DNA of 15,125 bases from Nitrospirae bacterium CG2_30_53_67 (GCA_001873285.1 MNYV01000079.1:1-15125), one strand, 5' to 3'; shown: positions 1 to 7,714, numbered from the stretch's first letter. Notes: generated by a model not told the origin, from the letters alone. A program made the numbers and translations.

Positions 1-1254
1 GGGCAGAACGCTTTAAAGCTGCTCCGGGAACAGTCTTTTGATCTGGTCCTGACCGACTTGAGGATGGAGAAGGTGGACGGCATACAGATCCTGCAGAAAT
101 GCCGTGAACTCTGCCCGGATACCGAGGTCATCATGATCACGGGTTTTGCCACACTGGAATCCGCCGTCGAGACCATGAAACACGGGGCGTTCTACTATAT
201 CGCAAAACCGTTTAAACTGGACGAAGTCCGCAAAGTCGTCAAAGAGGCCCTGGAGAAGGTCAGGCTGAAGAAAGAAAATATCCAGCTCAGGGAACAGATC
301 GAAAAATTTCAGGGAAAGGTCAGGATCATCACACAGGACCCCGAAATGCAGCGCCTGCTGGACACGGCAAAACAGATCGCCCCGACGGATTGCAACATCC
401 TGATCAGCGGGGAAAGCGGCACGGGCAAAGAGTTATTCGCCAGATTCGTCCATTTTCACAGCCATCGCTCTCCCGGCCCTTTTTCCGCCATCAACTGCGG
501 CGCATTCACCGAAGAGCTTCTCGCCAATGAACTTTTCGGCCATGAAAAAGGGGCCTTCACCGGGGCCTCGGCTGCGAAGAAAGGATTGATCGAGACGGCA
601 TCGGGGGGAACGCTCTTCCTGGATGAGATGACCGAGATGCCTCCATCCATGCAGGTGAAGCTCCTGAGGGTGATCCAGGAAAAGGAAGTCCTGAGAGTCG
701 GCAGCACGGAACCATCTAAAGTCGATGTGCGCTTCATCGCCGCCACGAACCGTGACACCCAGGAGGCTGTCAAGAGCGGCCATCTCAGGCAGGACCTGTA
801 CTTCCGTTTGAACGTGGTCTCTTTACATATTCCTCCCCTCTCGGAGAGAAAGGATGACCTCCCCCTTTTAAGCCATTATTTCCTGAAAAAATATGCCGTC
901 CTGATGAAGAAAAGCGTCACGGAGATCTCAGAGGACGTCATCGCCCTCCTCATGGATTATGGGTTTCCCGGCAACGTGAGGGAACTCGAGAACCTCGTCG
1001 AACGGGGGGTCGCGCTCTGCAACGGGAATACCATAGAGATCGCCCACCTCCCTGAGGACCTCAAGGAGCTGAACATCAAGACCTTCCGCAAGAAGCATGG
1101 GAAGATCCCGTCCCTGGATGAACAGGAGAAGGCGTATATCCAATGGGTCCTGAAAGATGTCAATGGGAATAAAACACTGGCGGCCCAGATCCTCGGCATA
1201 GACCGGGTTTCCCTGTGGAGGAAACTGAAGCGATACGGGATCGAGAACGAGTAG
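1..1254 (+). CDS. NtrC-family sigma54-dependent response regulator (5' end outside window)
   Basis: Bacterial enhancer-binding protein that uses ATP hydrolysis to open sigma54 promoters when its receiver is phosphorylated. The reading frame is open from base 1, so the N-terminus lies outside the window. Receiver: the phospho-acceptor Asp is the GAC at 55-57 in LVLTDLRM, with the conserved Thr in MITG and Lys in AKPFK. AAA+ domain: Walker A GESGTGKE (409-432), the sigma54-contacting GAFTGA loop (550-567), Walker B LFLDEM with Asp-Glu at 622-627, and an arginine-finger stretch LRQDLYFRL after 784. C-terminus: a Fis-type helix-turn-helix (NKTLAAQILGIDRVSLWRKL, about 1168-1230). All catalytic parts are intact. 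It stops at 1252-1254, immediately before two tandem dyad sites and a -24/-12 promoter, so those are its probable targets. The cognate kinase may be upstream of the window or be the kinase at 5970. Confidence 0.97.
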   Translation, partial: GQNALKLLREQSFDLVLTDLRMEKVDGIQILQKCRELCPDTEVIMITGFATLESAVETMKHGAFYYIAKPFKLDEVRKVVKEALEKVRLKKENIQLREQIEKFQGKVRIITQDPEMQRLLDTAKQIAPTDCNILISGESGTGKELFARFVHFHSHRSPGPFSAINCGAFTEELLANELFGHEKGAFTGASAAKKGLIETASGGTLFLDEMTEMPPSMQVKLLRVIQEKEVLRVGSTEPSKVDVRFIAATNRDTQEAVKSGHLRQDLYFRLNVVSLHIPPLSERKDDLPLLSHYFLKKYAVLMKKSVTEISEDVIALLMDYGFPGNVRELENLVERGVALCNGNTIEIAHLPEDLKELNIKTFRKKHGKIPSLDEQEKAYIQWVLKDVNGNKTLAAQILGIDRVSLWRKLKRYGIENE

Positions 1255-1290
1255 TGTTGCACAAAACAATCTTCTGTTGCATATTGCAAT
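1255..1290 (+). promoter_or_regulatory. Tandem activator-binding sites (UAS) for the sigma54 promoter
   Basis: Two related 16-nt elements start at 1255 (TGTTGCACAAAACAAT) and 1275 (TGTTGCATATTGCAAT), 20 bp apart, roughly two helical turns. The second contains a perfect dyad, TTGCA-TAT-TGCAA. The first is a weaker copy sharing TGTTGCA and the terminal CAAT. They lie about 100 and 120 bp upstream of the predicted start site, the usual position for NtrC-type activators. The dyad also fits the TTGCA-W3-TGCAA consensus that I recall for the NtrC-family regulator LuxO, so a related DNA-binding domain is plausible. Binding by the adjacent regulator is inferred. Confidence 0.7.
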
Positions 1291-1356
1291 AACCCTATCC
1301 GGCATAAATCCCGCCATTTCCAAGCATATCTCTTAAATATCAACAGCTTACCTCCT

Positions 1357-1372
1357 TGGCATCATCCTTGCA
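1357..1372 (+). promoter_or_regulatory. Sigma54 (-24/-12) promoter
   Basis: TGGCAT, then CATCC, then TTGCA gives the invariant GG (1358-1359) and GC (1370-1371) separated by exactly 10 nt, a near-consensus RpoN promoter. Transcription should start near 1383, leaving a leader of about 37 nt before the ATG at 1420. The promoter follows an NtrC-type activator gene and its tandem sites, so activation by that regulator is likely. Confidence 0.88.
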
Positions 1373-1419
1373 TAAACATACAAGTAGGCATATTAAAAAA
1401 CATAAGCGAGGTGAGCATC

Positions 1420-2196
1420 ATGAAAAATATTTTTAAAGTGTTGAAGGATTCCATGGAAGCCGCCGCCTTTGCAGAGGCAGGCGAATTCGAGACCGCACGG
1501 AGCATGGCGGCATCCGGCAAAAAAGAAGAGCAAAAAGTCGTGGACATCAAAAAGACCATGGCAGGGTCCCTGTCGAGACTCGATACCATTGAAGAGGCCA
1601 TCACCTTTGCCGAGGCAGGCGAGATCGACACGGCCCGCCGCATCATGAAGCAGTTGAAGGGCCGCAGTTCCGTAAAAAAGGTTCATGCCGACAGCGAAAA
1701 ACAGGCGCCTTTATCGGTCCTGGATAAGATGTCTGAGGCCGTGACCTTTGCCGAGGCAGGGGAACAGGAATACGCCAGGGAGCTGATCGGCAAAAAAGAG
1801 ACTAAACGGCAGAAGATCCTGGTGGTCGGGGGCGACGACGGCTTCTCGGAAACGCTCATGAACTACGCCGTTGGCATGGCAGGACGGATGAACTATGAGA
1901 TTGTCGCCCTCAGTGTAATTCCCGTCGGGAAACGCATCTTAAATCTCCTGAACGAGAAAAAAGTCGCCGCCGAACTTAAGACCCAGACCCATCAGATGGC
2001 CGAGGCTTTCAGAGCCAAGGCAGAGGGAAAAAAGATACCCTTCACGCACATCGTGAAGTTCGGTCCTTTCGACAGGGTGGTCAAAGAAACGCATAAAGAG
2101 GTGAAGAGAATCGCCTTTGTGCTGGCGGAACCGGATCAGGTTTGTGATGGCGCCACAGGTTCCGTCCCCGTGTTCTGTCTTGCATCCGGAGAATGA
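1420..2196 (+). CDS. Three FAEAGE-motif repeats plus degenerate universal-stress-protein-like domain
   Basis: Soluble 258-aa protein of unknown function. The ATG at 1420 is preferred over an in-frame GTG at 1411 because GAGGTG (1408-1413) lies 6 nt before it and would overlap the GTG. Residues 14-29, 60-75 and 107-122 carry three copies of a motif whose core reads FAEAGE-x-[ED]-x-AR, spaced 46-47 residues apart and separated by charged, Lys-rich linkers. The pattern (small residues, central Gly, Ala four to five residues later) recalls a half-TPR helical hairpin. Residues from about 131 onward (QKILVVGGDD, then an alternating strand/helix pattern) resemble a UspA-like fold, but the GxxGx9G(S/T) nucleotide-binding signature is not visible, so ATP binding is doubtful. 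It is driven by the sigma54 promoter just upstream. The same motif ends the response regulator at 8887-9342, suggesting a shared partner. Role unknown; a regulatory or adaptor function for the transporters nearby is inference. Confidence 0.85.
   Translation: MKNIFKVLKDSMEAAAFAEAGEFETARSMAASGKKEEQKVVDIKKTMAGSLSRLDTIEEAITFAEAGEIDTARRIMKQLKGRSSVKKVHADSEKQAPLSVLDKMSEAVTFAEAGEQEYARELIGKKETKRQKILVVGGDDGFSETLMNYAVGMAGRMNYEIVALSVIPVGKRILNLLNEKKVAAELKTQTHQMAEAFRAKAEGKKIPFTHIVKFGPFDRVVKETHKEVKRIAFVLAEPDQVCDGATGSVPVFCLASGE
1459..1785 (+). repeat. Three coding repeats of a FAEAGE helical motif
   Basis: The three units lie at about 1459-1506, 1597-1644 and 1738-1785. At protein level they read AAFAEAGEFETARSM, AITFAEAGEIDTARRIM and AVTFAEAGEQEYARELI. 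The DNA is also similar (tttgc-gaggcagg cores) but diverged at third positions, so these are old protein repeats rather than recent DNA duplications. A fourth copy is encoded at 9271-9321 in a response regulator. Confidence 0.85.
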
Positions 2197-2476
2197 AGTC
2201 TTTGAAATCATCGCTTCTCATGGTATATTAGCCCACCGAGGATCGGCCGGAGAGGCCCTGAACGTCGGGTTTCAAATCCCTGATACGAATAGGGCCGCTT
2301 AGACTGCTCCGGCTCATCTTTGCCAGATTCATCCCCGAGGAACTGCGGGCCGGAAACTCCCCTTTCACACACGGAGGAACACACTCAGAGGAGGGGGACC
2401 TTCAGGCCTTTTCCTTTTTACAACTTGAGAAACAAACGTATTTCATCGGCGCACATCTAAATAGGAGAACGGATCC

Positions 2477-4282
2477 ATGCTGACAACCGATATGATGCTT
2501 GTGATGGCTGTGATCGCAGCCGCTGTATTTCTTTTCGTTGTGGAATGGGTCAGGGTTGACGTGGTTGCGATCATCGTGATGGTCTCCCTCCCCCTCCTGG
2601 GCCTGGTGACCGGGCAGGAGGCCTTCATGGGGTTCAGCAGTAACGCCGTCATCTCCATTATTGCCGTGATCATCATCGGGGCGGGACTGGACGGGACAGG
2701 GATCATGAATAAGGTGGCCAAACCCATCACGCGCCTTGCCGGGAACAGCGAGGCCAGGCTGATTGCCCTGGTGTCCGGCACCGTGGCCCTGATCTCTTCC
2801 TGCATGCAGAATATCGGCGCCGTGGCCCTCTTCCTTCCCGCAACGCAGCGGGTCTGCAAAAAGCTCGGCATCGCTCCCTCAAGGGTCTTGATCCCCCTCG
2901 GGTTTCTCGGCATTATCGGCGGGTGCCTGACCCTGGTAGGTTCCAGTCCGCTGATCCTCCTGAACGACCTCATGGCCACAAAAAATCTGAAACCTTTCGG
3001 GCTTTTCGATGTGACTCCCGTCGGCGCCGCCCTGGTGATCGCCGCCCTCGCCTATTTCGCCTTCTTCGGAAAATTGGTCTTGCCGAGCACGAGCGGTAAA
3101 ACCGCGCCCTCACAGACCATTGATTTCGGCAAGATCTACTCTTCCGCAAATGAGCTGATCGAGCTCAAATTCCCAAAGGAGTGTGACTGCGAAAAAACCC
3201 TGGAACAGATGGCCATCCGTCCCAACTATCTCGTCACCGTGGTTGCGGTTGCCAAACAGGGGGGAAAGAAAAAGATCATGGCCCCCACCTGGGAGACGAT
3301 CATCAGCCCGAATGACGACATCGCTGTGGTCGGGTCCAGAGAAAACGTCATGCGATTTGCCGAGGATTACAGCATGACGATCAAAGACAAACTCGAGATC
3401 TTCGAAGATGAGCTCTCATCGAGCAGTTCGGGGATGGTCGAGACCATTGTCCCCCCGATGTCCAAGCTCGAGGGAAAGTCCATGAAGGAGGTCCATTTCA
3501 GAGCGAAATACCAGGTCAACCCGATCGCCGTCAAAAGGCAGGACAAGGTCTATTACGGAGGCATCTCCAACATCATCCTTCGGCAGGGGGACGTCCTGCT
3601 CCTTCAGGGGATCTTCGAGAAGTTTGCCATTCTCAAGGAAACCAAAGACCTGGCCTTTCTCACACCCATCGAGACTGAAGTGATGAAAACACAAAAGTCC
3701 GGAATGGCCCTTTTATGCTTTGCCGTCGCCCTTCTCCTCGTCTTATCCGGAAAGGTCAAGCTCTCCCTCGCCCTGATGACCGGCGCTCTCGGGATGATCT
3801 TAACGGGAGTGATCAACATTGATGAGGCCTATCGTGCCGTAGACTGGAGAACGGTTTTCCTGCTGGCAGGACTGATCCCATTGGGTGTGGCCACGGAAAA
3901 GAGCGGAACCGCCGCCTATATCGCAAATCATATCCTAAAAATGATCGGAGACGTCTCTCCGATCGTCCTTCTGACGGTCATCGGACTGCTCACCTCAGCG
4001 TTTACCCTTGTCGTCTCCAACGTGGGCGCTACGGTCCTCCTCGTCCCTCTGGCCATCAACATGGCCTTGGGCGCCGGAGCGGACCCGAGGATGGCGGCCT
4101 TGACCGTGGCCGTGGCCGCATCCAACGCTTTTGTCCTTCCCACGCATCAGGTCAACGCCTATATCATGGGGCCGGGCGGGTACAGGACCATGGATTACAT
4201 CAAGGCGGGATCAATTATGACCTTCTTATATCTTGCAGTGATGATCGGCGCCATCTATATCTTCTACGGCATATCCGCTTAA
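2477..4282 (+). CDS. SLC13/DASS-family anion permease with two internal TrkA_C domains
   Basis: Inner-membrane transporter of 601 aa, probably a Na+-coupled importer of sulfate, dicarboxylate or a similar anion; substrate cannot be read from sequence. N-terminal half: hydrophobic helices from residue 7, and the family loop GFSSNAVISI with a following GLDGTGI segment. Two soluble RCK_C/TrkA_C-type domains follow at about residues 222-300 and 315-395, typical of the large YfbS-like subgroup. C-terminal half: helices from about 402, with paired half-site signatures SSCMQNIGA and VVSNVGATVL, where the family usually has Ser-Asn-Thr, and a typical end NAFVLPTHQVNAYIMGPGGY. AGGAG at 2463-2467 supports the ATG at 2477. 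The 280-nt stretch before it (2197-2476) shows no convincing promoter or terminator, so readthrough from the sigma54 transcript is possible. The TrkA_C pair suggests control by a ligand or nucleotide. Confidence 0.9.
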   Translation: MLTTDMMLVMAVIAAAVFLFVVEWVRVDVVAIIVMVSLPLLGLVTGQEAFMGFSSNAVISIIAVIIIGAGLDGTGIMNKVAKPITRLAGNSEARLIALVSGTVALISSCMQNIGAVALFLPATQRVCKKLGIAPSRVLIPLGFLGIIGGCLTLVGSSPLILLNDLMATKNLKPFGLFDVTPVGAALVIAALAYFAFFGKLVLPSTSGKTAPSQTIDFGKIYSSANELIELKFPKECDCEKTLEQMAIRPNYLVTVVAVAKQGGKKKIMAPTWETIISPNDDIAVVGSRENVMRFAEDYSMTIKDKLEIFEDELSSSSSGMVETIVPPMSKLEGKSMKEVHFRAKYQVNPIAVKRQDKVYYGGISNIILRQGDVLLLQGIFEKFAILKETKDLAFLTPIETEVMKTQKSGMALLCFAVALLLVLSGKVKLSLALMTGALGMILTGVINIDEAYRAVDWRTVFLLAGLIPLGVATEKSGTAAYIANHILKMIGDVSPIVLLTVIGLLTSAFTLVVSNVGATVLLVPLAINMALGAGADPRMAALTVAVAASNAFVLPTHQVNAYIMGPGGYRTMDYIKAGSIMTFLYLAVMIGAIYIFYGISA

Positions 4283-4284
4283 AA

Positions 4285-4698
4285 TTAGTGCCCCCCGGTC
4301 TTCAGAACACCGGAGGCTGCCAAGACCAGCACCAGCACCTCGATGATGGCGATCACCGCATAAACCGTGTCCTTCTTTCGGAAGAGAATCGGTATGATCC
4401 TGATGTAACAGACGATGGTCACACCTGCAAGAAAGACAATGCCCACAAAGTTGAGGAAATCCCCATGACCGATTAATCCCACCCAGGACCACCCATGAGG
4501 AATCCCTGTCTTTGCAAGATAGTCATGGACCGGCATGCCCCAGTAGTTCGGGAGATCCCTTACCGGAAGATAAGGGGTAAGGATCCCCGTAAGATAAACG
4601 GTAAAAGTCACCATAAGCATCAGCAGTCCGAATTTCATCCCCTTGTCCAGAATCGCGGCATAGGCAAGCTGTTCTTCCGTGGCCTTTATCTTTTTCAT
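4285..4698 (-). CDS. Small membrane protein, DUF1634-like, partner of TauE/SafE
   Basis: Predicted 137-aa inner-membrane protein with about three hydrophobic helices: near the N-terminus (GLLMLMVTFTVYLTGIL), in the middle (FLNFVGIVFLAGVTIVCYI) and at the end (VYAVIAIIEVLVLVLAASG). The pattern of an N-terminal helix, a central loop, then GI-FLAG-T-ending in a basic RKKD loop and a last helix resembles DUF1634, a family often encoded beside TauE/SafE exporters. Start: ATG at 4698 with GAGGGG (complement of 4708-4713) 9 nt upstream; an in-frame TTG at 4722 would be less well placed. It lies 27 nt downstream of the TauE gene on the same strand, so they are one operon. Its stop is 2 nt from the stop of the convergent permease. 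A role as accessory subunit or stabiliser of the exporter is inferred. Confidence 0.75.
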   Translation of the reverse strand: MKKIKATEEQLAYAAILDKGMKFGLLMLMVTFTVYLTGILTPYLPVRDLPNYWGMPVHDYLAKTGIPHGWSWVGLIGHGDFLNFVGIVFLAGVTIVCYIRIIPILFRKKDTVYAVIAIIEVLVLVLAASGVLKTGGH

Positions 4699-4725
4699 TT
4701 TGATTTTCCCCTCTTTCAGCAAAAG

Positions 4726-5691
4726 TTAATTCCAGATACCCAGCCCTTTCAACAAGGCACGAAGCCCGGCAAAAGAGAGCATGGTGATGACGATGTATTT
4801 AACGGCAGCCGGTTTTGTCCTCGTAAGGATCTGGACCCCGACGATGGAGCCGAACATGATCCCGATGATGGAAGGGACCACGATCATGGGGAGCACGGCC
4901 CCGTTGTTCACATAGATCCATGCCGCTGAAGTGTCCGTGATGGAGAGCAGGAATTTACTGGTCGCAACAGAGACCTTGAGCGGGGCCCCCATCATCAGGT
5001 TCAGGACCGGCACATTGGCCCAGCCGGCGCCGAGACCAAACATTCCTGCCATAATGCCGACAAGGACAAAGGTGGCAAGGGCCTGGGGGGTCCTGTGTAC
5101 CTGCCAGTTGATCTCCTGATCGGATGAGACCTCATAATAGATCCCGTTGATTCTGAGCGCCGTGGAAAGGGCGTCCGGTTCCTTCACCTCCGGGAACTCG
5201 GACTTCTTGGCCATCAACATGATGACCACGATCCCGAGAATGGTGGCGCCCAGAGCGGTTTGAACGACGTTCGTGGGCAGCGCAAGACCGATCATCGCGC
5301 CCACAATGGCACAGGCCGAGGCAATCACCGCCACGGGGATGACCAGTCTCAGATCCGCAAGCCCTTTTTTCAGAAGCCCGGGACCCGCGGCAAGGGCGCC
5401 TGCCAGGGCGACCAGGAGTCCGGCCCCTCTGACAAAATCAAGGTGAAACGGGAAGAAGCCTCCGATAATCGGCACAAAGAGCACGCCCCCTCCAACCCCG
5501 CCGAGAACGGCCAGAATCCCGAGGATGAAAGTGACGACAAAGAGGATCAACGGCCACGCCCACCAGGGGAGGCTTGATTGCTGGGCTGCGGCCTCCATGG
5601 CATGTTCCCCGCCAAAGGCGATCCCCGACAGGCTCAACCCGATCACTGCGGCTATGGCAAACCATAAAGAACCCCGTCTCCAACCACCCAT
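4726..5691 (-). CDS. TauE/SafE-family sulfite/anion exporter
   Basis: Polytopic inner-membrane protein of 321 aa in the TauE/SafE (DUF81) family, whose members export sulfite, sulfoacetate or related organosulfur anions; exact substrate not deducible. The N-terminus (basic GGWRRGS then a hydrophobic run to GIAFGG) looks like a signal peptide or first helix. Family hallmarks occur twice, as expected for an internal repeat: LGGVGGGVLFVPII in the first half and GLGAGWANVPVLNLMMGAPL in the second, each followed by a Lys/Ser-containing helix. A soluble loop of about 45 residues (SEFPEVKEPDALS to HRTPQ) separates the halves. Start: ATG at 5691, with a perfect AAGGAGG (complement of 5700-5706) 8 nt upstream; a longer frame to 5736 would run through the operator and lacks such a site. 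Expressed from the sigma70-type promoter at 5766-5794 with the palindrome at 5722-5738 in its leader. Co-transcribed with the DUF1634-like gene. Confidence 0.92.
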   Translation of the reverse strand: MGGWRRGSLWFAIAAVIGLSLSGIAFGGEHAMEAAAQQSSLPWWAWPLILFVVTFILGILAVLGGVGGGVLFVPIIGGFFPFHLDFVRGAGLLVALAGALAAGPGLLKKGLADLRLVIPVAVIASACAIVGAMIGLALPTNVVQTALGATILGIVVIMLMAKKSEFPEVKEPDALSTALRINGIYYEVSSDQEINWQVHRTPQALATFVLVGIMAGMFGLGAGWANVPVLNLMMGAPLKVSVATSKFLLSITDTSAAWIYVNNGAVLPMIVVPSIIGIMFGSIVGVQILTRTKPAAVKYIVITMLSFAGLRALLKGLGIWN

Positions 5692-5721
5692 TTCAATGGC
5701 CTCCTTATTCAGATGCTTTCT

Positions 5722-5738
5722 TGTTGTACATTGCAACA
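5722..5738. promoter_or_regulatory. Palindromic operator upstream of the TauE/SafE operon
   Basis: TGTTGTACATTGCAACA is a 17-nt imperfect dyad with TGTTG/CAACA arms. It differs at only three positions from TGTTGCATATTGCAATA at 1275-1291, giving a common pattern TGTTGYAYATTGCAAYA. A weaker TGTTACAAATCAAA begins 21 nt away at 5743, echoing the tandem arrangement at 1255-1290. The site is centred about 30 nt downstream of the predicted TauE start of transcription, a position that favours repression. Confidence 0.65.
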
Positions 5739-5765
5739 GGGATGTTACAAATCAAAAATCGGCAT

Positions 5766-5794
5766 ATATTAATATGTTTTATTTTTATTGTCAA
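5766..5794 (-). promoter_or_regulatory. Sigma70-type promoter for the TauE/SafE operon
   Basis: Reading the minus strand, a perfect TTGACA (complement of 5789-5794) is followed after 17 nt by TAATAT (complement of 5766-5771) in very AT-rich DNA. Transcription would start near 5759, about 68 nt before the ATG at 5691. No -24/-12 element is present in this gap. Confidence 0.7.
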
Positions 5795-5969
5795 TAAACT
5801 TTAATCTGTTTCATTAATGCTTGAATTCATGCCTTTTTTTTATTATACTCCCCCATCATCTGATATATATTCATTCAACGCTTCAATGACCGGAAAGGAC
5901 ATATTCCCTTCAACCTATTATAGCCCGGTTTGATTCGGATATTCCGGGAAAGGGGCATGGAAAGAACCC

Positions 5970-7700
5970 GTGCAAAAGATCATTCATTATCTAAAAGACC
6001 TTCTTTTTTTCCGGCCCTGTGATACCCTGAGCTACTCAGGCAAAATCCGGGACAGGCGTTTAAGAATCAGACTGATATTAATGATTGCGCCCCTTTCTCT
6101 GTTCCCGCTCTTCATCGTGATGACCGTAAGCTACTTCTGGCTGCAAAACCTCCTGAAAGAAGATTTCCAGAACCAGTTGAGATGGGATCTTGAGAACACG
6201 AAGAACTCGATTGAGTTTTTCGTAAACGTGAAGCTCTCGGCTCTCAGGTTTCTTGCCTCCGGCCATCGGTACGAACAACTATCGAATCAGAAGATACTGG
6301 CCGACGTCTTTACCGCCTTCAAACAGGAATTCGGTCAGGTGGTTGACCTTGGCCTGATTGACGCAGAAGGTATCCAGCAATCCTATGCCGGCCCTTATCA
6401 TCTGAAAGGCAAGGACTATTCCAATCAGGAATGGTTCCATCAAGCGGTTGCCCGTGGGATCTACGTCAGCGACGTCTTTATGGGTTATCGAAAAGTCCCT
6501 CATTTTGCGATCGCTGTAAAGAAAGAAGTTCCTGAAGAAGGAAGCTTCTGGATTATCCGTGCGACCATTAATATGGAAACCCTCAACAGTTTTGTATCCT
6601 CCATCAATCTCAACAGTGAGGATGACGCCTTTATCATCAATGAGAGCGGCATCCTGCAGACCCCTTCCCGCTTCTATGGAAATGTTCTGGAACAGTACCC
6701 GTTACGGAACACACTCAATCAACGGGGCGTCTCGGTGTTGAATACAAAGCAGGCGAATGGGAAACCTGCCATGTTCGGATATGCCTATATCAAGGACTCA
6801 CCCTGGATCTTATGCACAGTCATCAAATCAAGACCGGATACAAAAATAGCAAGGTTGTTCCAGGGAGAATTCTTTGCGATCCTGATAGGGAGCTTATTAT
6901 TTGTCATCCTGATGGCCATGCGCATGGCCCAGATCATGGTCAACTGGATCAAAGACTGCGATCAGAAAAGAGAAGCCGCGCTTTCCGAAGCGGAACATGC
7001 CAGTAAACTGGCATCCGTGGGCCGCCTTGCCGCCGGCGTCGCTCACGAAATAAACAACCCGCTGGCGATCATCAACGAAAAGGCCGGCTTGATAAAAGAT
7101 ATTCTTGCCATGAGCGGGGACGTCTCTGCACACAGGGAAAAGATCCTGAACTCCGTCAAGGGCATACTCGACAGCGTGAACCGCTCCAGCGCCATTACCC
7201 ACCGTCTCCTGGGATTCTCCCGCCGTATGGACGTGACCCCGGAGCTTTTTGATGTCAATGACGTGATCAAAGAGGTTCTCGGTTTCCTCGAAAAAGAGAT
7301 CCTGTTCAGAGACATCCGTCTGATACAGGATCTCAAAGAAGGTCTCCCGATCATTCAGAGCAACAGGGGGCGGCTGCAGCAGGTATTCCTGAACATTATC
7401 AATAATGCCATTGATGCGGTGAATACCGGCGGCTGCATTGATATAGCCTCAAAGGTCAAAGACGAGAATACAATTTATGTGGTCGTCAAAGACAACGGCA
7501 AGGGAATACCCAAAGCGGCGCTCAAGCATATCTTTGAGCCCTTCTTTACCACAAAAGAAAAAGAGAAGGGGACCGGGCTCGGCCTTTTCATATCATACGG
7601 GATTATTAAACAATTAGGAGGGAATATCCTTGTTGAAAGCGAAGTCAAGAAGGGGACCGTCTTTACCATTGAACTCCCTCTGATATCTGCCGCAGGTTAA
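5970..7700 (+). CDS. Membrane sensor histidine kinase with periplasmic Cache-like sensor region
   Basis: Class I histidine kinase of 576 aa. TM1 lies at about residues 32-57 (LILMIAPLSLFPLFIVMTV), then a periplasmic region of about 240 residues that looks like a double Cache sensor (KDYSNQEWFHQAV and FIINESG are typical), then TM2 near 300-320. The DHp helix has GRLAAGVAHEINNPLAII with phospho-acceptor His359. The ATP-binding domain has the N box IINNAIDAV (about 476), G1 DNGKGIP (Asp508), F box FEPFFTTK and G2 GTGLGLF (about 534), so it should be an active NtrB-like kinase. No HAMP domain is obvious. Start: GTG at 5970 with GGAAAG about 7 nt before; no in-frame ATG lies upstream of TM1. It opens a co-directional set with the response regulator at 7715 and the HPt-like protein at 8096. 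The ligand is unknown, though Cache domains commonly bind small anions or amino acids. The 278-nt gap upstream, shared with the divergent TauE gene, holds that gene's control sites. Confidence 0.92.
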   Translation: MQKIIHYLKDLLFFRPCDTLSYSGKIRDRRLRIRLILMIAPLSLFPLFIVMTVSYFWLQNLLKEDFQNQLRWDLENTKNSIEFFVNVKLSALRFLASGHRYEQLSNQKILADVFTAFKQEFGQVVDLGLIDAEGIQQSYAGPYHLKGKDYSNQEWFHQAVARGIYVSDVFMGYRKVPHFAIAVKKEVPEEGSFWIIRATINMETLNSFVSSINLNSEDDAFIINESGILQTPSRFYGNVLEQYPLRNTLNQRGVSVLNTKQANGKPAMFGYAYIKDSPWILCTVIKSRPDTKIARLFQGEFFAILIGSLLFVILMAMRMAQIMVNWIKDCDQKREAALSEAEHASKLASVGRLAAGVAHEINNPLAIINEKAGLIKDILAMSGDVSAHREKILNSVKGILDSVNRSSAITHRLLGFSRRMDVTPELFDVNDVIKEVLGFLEKEILFRDIRLIQDLKEGLPIIQSNRGRLQQVFLNIINNAIDAVNTGGCIDIASKVKDENTIYVVVKDNGKGIPKAALKHIFEPFFTTKEKEKGTGLGLFISYGIIKQLGGNILVESEVKKGTVFTIELPLISAAG

Positions 7701-7714
7701 GTGGAGATTCACCG

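Noticed and set aside
2117-2302. Short plus-strand frame overlapping the end of the motif/Usp gene
   Set aside because: It is an out-of-frame extension of coding sequence into the intergenic region without a ribosome site or recognisable protein character.
4495-4929. Plus-strand frame of 144 aa over the TauE/DUF1634-like operon
   Set aside because: It is rich in His, Asp and Arg, typical of the reverse complement of a membrane-protein gene; both minus-strand genes have clear motifs and ribosome sites.
5700-5736. Upstream start for TauE giving 15 extra residues
   Set aside because: It would place coding sequence over the operator, and the perfect AAGGAGG 8 nt before 5691 sets the start there.
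5691-5800. A sigma54 promoter in front of the TauE gene, expected because the activator-type palindrome is there
   Set aside because: No GG-N10-GC arrangement is found on the minus strand near the site; a sigma70-type promoter is present instead.
5820-5970. Promoter for the histidine kinase gene (TATTAT at 5916-5921)
   Set aside because: No -35 element lies at acceptable spacing; the best candidate, ATGACC at 5886-5891, is 24 nt away.
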